NCBI GenBank assembly: GCA_028291055.1 | Contig: JAQGIP010000032.1 | Span: 62,001-126,000 of the forward strand | DNA from: Caulobacter sp. | GTDB taxonomy: Bacteria > Pseudomonadota > Alphaproteobacteria > Caulobacterales > Caulobacteraceae | Reading direction: 5' to 3' | Length of the DNA stretch: 64,000 nucleotides | Part shown: in pieces, positions 61,464 to 64,000 of the stretch | Layout: every line of letters starts with the position of its first letter | Numbering within the stretch: the first letter of the stretch is position 1 | Notes under the pieces: model-generated | What the model was told of the DNA's origin: nothing | Database searches by the model: none | What the model saw: only the letters and a program-made list of their open reading frames with translations | Translations under genes and position numbers: made by a program

Positions 61464-63007
61464 TCGGCGATTCCCGGCAGGGTGATTGCGGCGGCCCGGG
61501 TCACGGCGCCGGACCTTATCAGGGCGATAGCGGCCTGGATGTCCGGATGGAAGTAGCGGTCGTCGGTCAGCTGGGGGACCTCGGCGCGCAGGCAGGCGCG
61601 GACGGCCTCCAGGGGCGTGCTCGAGACCAGGGGCGTATGGAAGTCGCAGCCCTGGGTGGCTGCCAGCAGTTCGATGGCCACCACCGCCTGGGCGCTCTCG
61701 ACCATCTCCAGCAGCCGGCGCGCACCGTGGGCGGCCATGGAGACGTGGTCCTCCTGGTTGGCCGAGGTGGGGATGGAATCGACGCTGGCGGGATAGGCCT
61801 TCTGCTTGTTTTCCGAGACCAGGGCGGCGGCCGTCACCTGGGGGATCATGAAGCCGGAGTTGAGGCCCGGCTTCGGCGTCAGGAAGGCCGGCAGGCCCGA
61901 CAGCGCCGGGTCCACCAGCATGGCGATCCGCCGCTCGGCCAGGGACCCGATCTCGCAGACGGCAAGCGCGATGATGTCGGCCGCGAAGGCCACCGGCTCG
62001 GCGTGGAAGTTGCCGCCGGAGAGGGCCTCGTCGGCCCCCCCCTCTTCCGAGGAGACGAAGATCAGGGGATTGTCGGACACCCCGTTGGCCTCGAAGGCCA
62101 GGGTGGCCGCCGCCTGGCGCAGGATGTCGAGCGCGGCGCCCATCACCTGGGGCTGGCAGCGCAGGCAGTAGGGGTCTTGGACCCGGTCGTCATGGTCGGC
62201 GTGACTGGCCCGGATGGCCGAACCGGCCATCAGCTCGCGCAGGGCGTCGGCGGCCTCGATCTGGCCGGGCTGGCGGCGCAGGACATGGATGCGGTGGTCG
62301 AAGGGGGTGTCGGAGCCCTTGGCCGCCTCGGTGGACAGCGCCCCGGTGACCAGGGCCGAACGGAACAGGACCTCCGCCTCGAACAGGGCCGCCAGGGCGT
62401 TGGCGGTGGAGAACTGGGTGCCATTCAGCAGCGCAAGGCCCTCCTTGGGGCCGAGGATGAGCGGCTCCAGACCCGCCTGGGCCAGCGCGTCGGCGGCGGC
62501 CACGCGCGCCTCGCCGACGAACATCTCGCCGACGCCGATCATCGTGGCCGCCATATGGGCCAGCGGCGCCAGGTCGCCCGAGGCGCCCACCGATCCCTTG
62601 GCCGGGATGACGGGGGTCAGGCCCTTGGCCAACAGGGCTTCCAGCAGGGCGATGGTAGCCGGCGCGACGCCGGAGGCGCCCTGGGCCAGGCTGGCCAGCT
62701 TCAGCGCCAGCATCAGCCGCACGATGGGGACCGGCGATGGCTCGCCCACCCCGGCCGCGTGCGACAGCACGATATTGCGCTGCAGGGCCGCCAGGTCACA
62801 GGCCTCGATGCGCACGCTGGCGAGCTTTCCGAACCCGGTATTGATTCCGTAGACCGGTTCGCCCCGGGCCAGGATGCGCGCCACCGCCGCCGCGCTTTCC
62901 GCGATGGCCGGCCCGGCCTCGGGCGACAGCCGCACGGCGCCGCCGCGATAGATCGCCCGCCACTGCGCCAAACCGACCTCGCCGGGATGCAGCACCACCT
63001 GGTTCAT
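61460..63007 (-). CDS. hutH: Histidine ammonia-lyase
   Basis: 515-aa enzyme that removes ammonia from L-histidine to give urocanate. The MIO cofactor forms from Ala142-Ser143-Gly144 in [14 protein letters not shown]. Other active-site blocks are [18 protein letters not shown] and [15 protein letters not shown]. Length is normal. ATG 63007 has GGAGG upstream and overlaps the hutI stop as ATGA. Confidence 0.97.
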   Translation of the reverse strand: MNQVVLHPGEVGLAQWRAIYRGGAVRLSPEAGPAIAESAAAVARILARGEPVYGINTGFGKLASVRIEACDLAALQRNIVLSHAAGVGEPSPVPIVRLMLALKLASLAQGASGVAPATIALLEALLAKGLTPVIPAKGSVGASGDLAPLAHMAATMIGVGEMFVGEARVAAADALAQAGLEPLILGPKEGLALLNGTQFSTANALAALFEAEVLFRSALVTGALSTEAAKGSDTPFDHRIHVLRRQPGQIEAADALRELMAGSAIRASHADHDDRVQDPYCLRCQPQVMGAALDILRQAAATLAFEANGVSDNPLIFVSSEEGGADEALSGGNFHAEPVAFAADIIALAVCEIGSLAERRIAMLVDPALSGLPAFLTPKPGLNSGFMIPQVTAAALVSENKQKAYPASVDSIPTSANQEDHVSMAAHGARRLLEMVESAQAVVAIELLAATQGCDFHTPLVSSTPLEAVRACLRAEVPQLTDDRYFHPDIQAAIALIRSGAVTRAAAITLPGIAE

Positions 63008-64000
63008 CCCAGTCCTCCGAAAACCCGGGCATGCAGCGGGTTGAAGCCCATGCGGTAGACCAGCTCGGCCGGCCGCTCGATATCCCAGATGGCCAGGTCG
63101 CAACGCTTGCCGGCCTCCAGCGTCCCGATCTCGGCCCCTAGTCCCAACGCCCGCGCCGCCTCACGCGTCACCCCGGCCAGGCATTCCTCCACGGTCATCC
63201 GAAACAGGGTCGCGGCCATGTTCATCGCCAGCAGCGGCGAGGTCAGGGGCGAGGTGCCCGGGTTGCAGTCGGTGGCCAGCGCCATCGGCACGCCCGCCGC
63301 GCGCAGGGCCGCGATCGGCGGGGCCTGGGTCTCGCGCACGAAATAGTAGGCGCCGGGCAGCAGGGTCGCCACCGTTCCGGCCCTGGCCATGGCGGCGACG
63401 CCGGCCTCGTCGAGGTGTTCCAGATGGTCGGCCGACAGCGCGCCGAACTCGGCGGCGAGGGCGGCGCCGTGCAGGTTGGAGAGCTGTTCGGCGTGGAGCT
63501 TGACCGGCAGGCCGTGGGCGCGGGCCCCCTCGAAGACGCGGCGGGTCTGGGCGGGGGTGAAGCCGATGCCTTCGCAAAACGCGTCGACCGCATCGGCCAG
63601 GCCCTCGGCGGCCACGGCCGGCATCATCTCGCGGCAGACCAGGTCGATATAGCCGTCGGGATCGCCGGCATATTCCGGCGGCAGGGCGTGGGCGCCCAGG
63701 AAGGTCGTACGGATCGTCACCGCCCGGCGTTGGCCAAGCTCACGGGCGGCGCGCAGGGATTTCAGCTCGTCCTCCAGCGACAGGCCGTAGCCGGACTTCA
63801 CCTCCACGGTGGTCACCCCCTCCGCGATCAGCGCGTCCAGGCGCGGTAGCGCCGAGGCGACCAGCGCCTCCTGGCTCGCCGCGCGCGTCGCGGCCATGGT
63901 CGAGACGATGCCGCCGCCGGCCCGGGCGATCTCCTCATAGGAAGCCCCCGCCAGCCGCAGCTCGAACTCCCGCGCCCGGTCTCCCGCGTGAATGAGGTGG
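63004..64000 (-). CDS. hutI: Imidazolonepropionase (N-terminus beyond window edge)
   Basis: Open minus-strand frame from the right edge to a TGA at 63004, about 331 codons of a roughly 400-aa amidohydrolase that hydrolyses 4-imidazolone-5-propionate. Visible blocks are [21 protein letters not shown] at the edge, [25 protein letters not shown] with metal/active-site His and Glu, [12 protein letters not shown] and [12 protein letters not shown]. The first part with the HxH metal site is outside. First hut gene visible; coupled to hutH by a 4-nt overlap. Confidence 0.95.
   Translation of the reverse strand, partial: HLIHAGDRAREFELRLAGASYEEIARAGGGIVSTMAATRAASQEALVASALPRLDALIAEGVTTVEVKSGYGLSLEDELKSLRAARELGQRRAVTIRTTFLGAHALPPEYAGDPDGYIDLVCREMMPAVAAEGLADAVDAFCEGIGFTPAQTRRVFEGARAHGLPVKLHAEQLSNLHGAALAAEFGALSADHLEHLDEAGVAAMARAGTVATLLPGAYYFVRETQAPPIAALRAAGVPMALATDCNPGTSPLTSPLLAMNMAATLFRMTVEECLAGVTREAARALGLGAEIGTLEAGKRCDLAIWDIERPAELVYRMGFNPLHARVFGGLG

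Noticed and set aside
61547-63058. 503-codon plus-strand frame
   Set aside because: Shadow of hutH; no domain features.

Overview
The window is high-GC, densely packed bacterial DNA. Three TonB-dependent receptors, many TetR/MarR/GntR/MerR regulators, an HWE/HisKA_2-type kinase, an RND pump and a hut operon point to an alphaproteobacterium. Caulobacterales (Caulobacter/Phenylobacterium-like) is my best guess; this is inference, since no rRNA or housekeeping marker is present. I see no tRNA, rRNA, CRISPR array, insertion sequence or phage gene. The window looks like a chromosomal catabolic region.

Layout. (1) 1-12.8 kb: an acyl-CoA ligase/MaoC pair on the minus strand, divergent from a double-headed TetR regulator. 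Then comes a tight plus-strand operon: TonB receptor, beta-lactamase-fold serine hydrolase, CocE-type hydrolase, GPH-type transporter, DauA-like D-amino-acid oxidoreductase, PhyH dioxygenase. It reads as an uptake-and-degradation line for an amide or peptide-like compound. (2) 13.0-19.8 kb: a minus-strand aromatic ring-cleavage-like operon (NADH/FAD reductase, VOC extradiol-type dioxygenase, FAH-family hydrolase, CrtC-like lipoprotein, MarR, flavin monooxygenase). It is headed by twin TetR operators and holds two identical 13-bp palindromes next to the MarR-linked genes. (3) 19.8-21.6 kb: a membrane hybrid histidine kinase.

(4) 21.9-46.1 kb: a large accessory catabolic island with two TonB receptors, MFS transporter, FCD-type GntR, HbpS-like protein, GMC oxidoreductase, zinc alcohol dehydrogenase, cupin, DapA-like lyase, hydroxyacid dehydrogenase, carboxylesterase, P450 with MerR and TetR, two alpha/beta hydrolases, amidohydrolase, aldo/keto reductase and a divergent SDR. 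The main structural find is a palindrome, GACC-N5-GGTC (often ATTGACC-N5-GGTCAAT), in front of at least five of its transcription units. It suggests one regulon over about 24 kb. A truncated duplicate of the hydroxyacid dehydrogenase 5' end is fused directly upstream of the carboxylesterase.

(5) 46.1-55.0 kb: a minus-strand operon of 3-hydroxyisobutyrate-dehydrogenase-like protein, aldo/keto reductase, small membrane protein, PQQ-type sugar dehydrogenase, and RND adaptor and permease, followed by a secreted DUF6624-like protein. (6) 55.0-58.9 kb: a 0.6-kb gene-free stretch with a long inverted repeat, then an OmpR-type response regulator, a soluble HisKA_2 kinase, a membrane histidine kinase and a 47-aa membrane peptide. 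(7) 59.0-64.0 kb: histidine utilisation genes hutI (partial)-hutH-hutG-hutU.

Functions are read from motifs and remembered family sequences. No database search was run, and substrates of the catabolic clusters are unknown.
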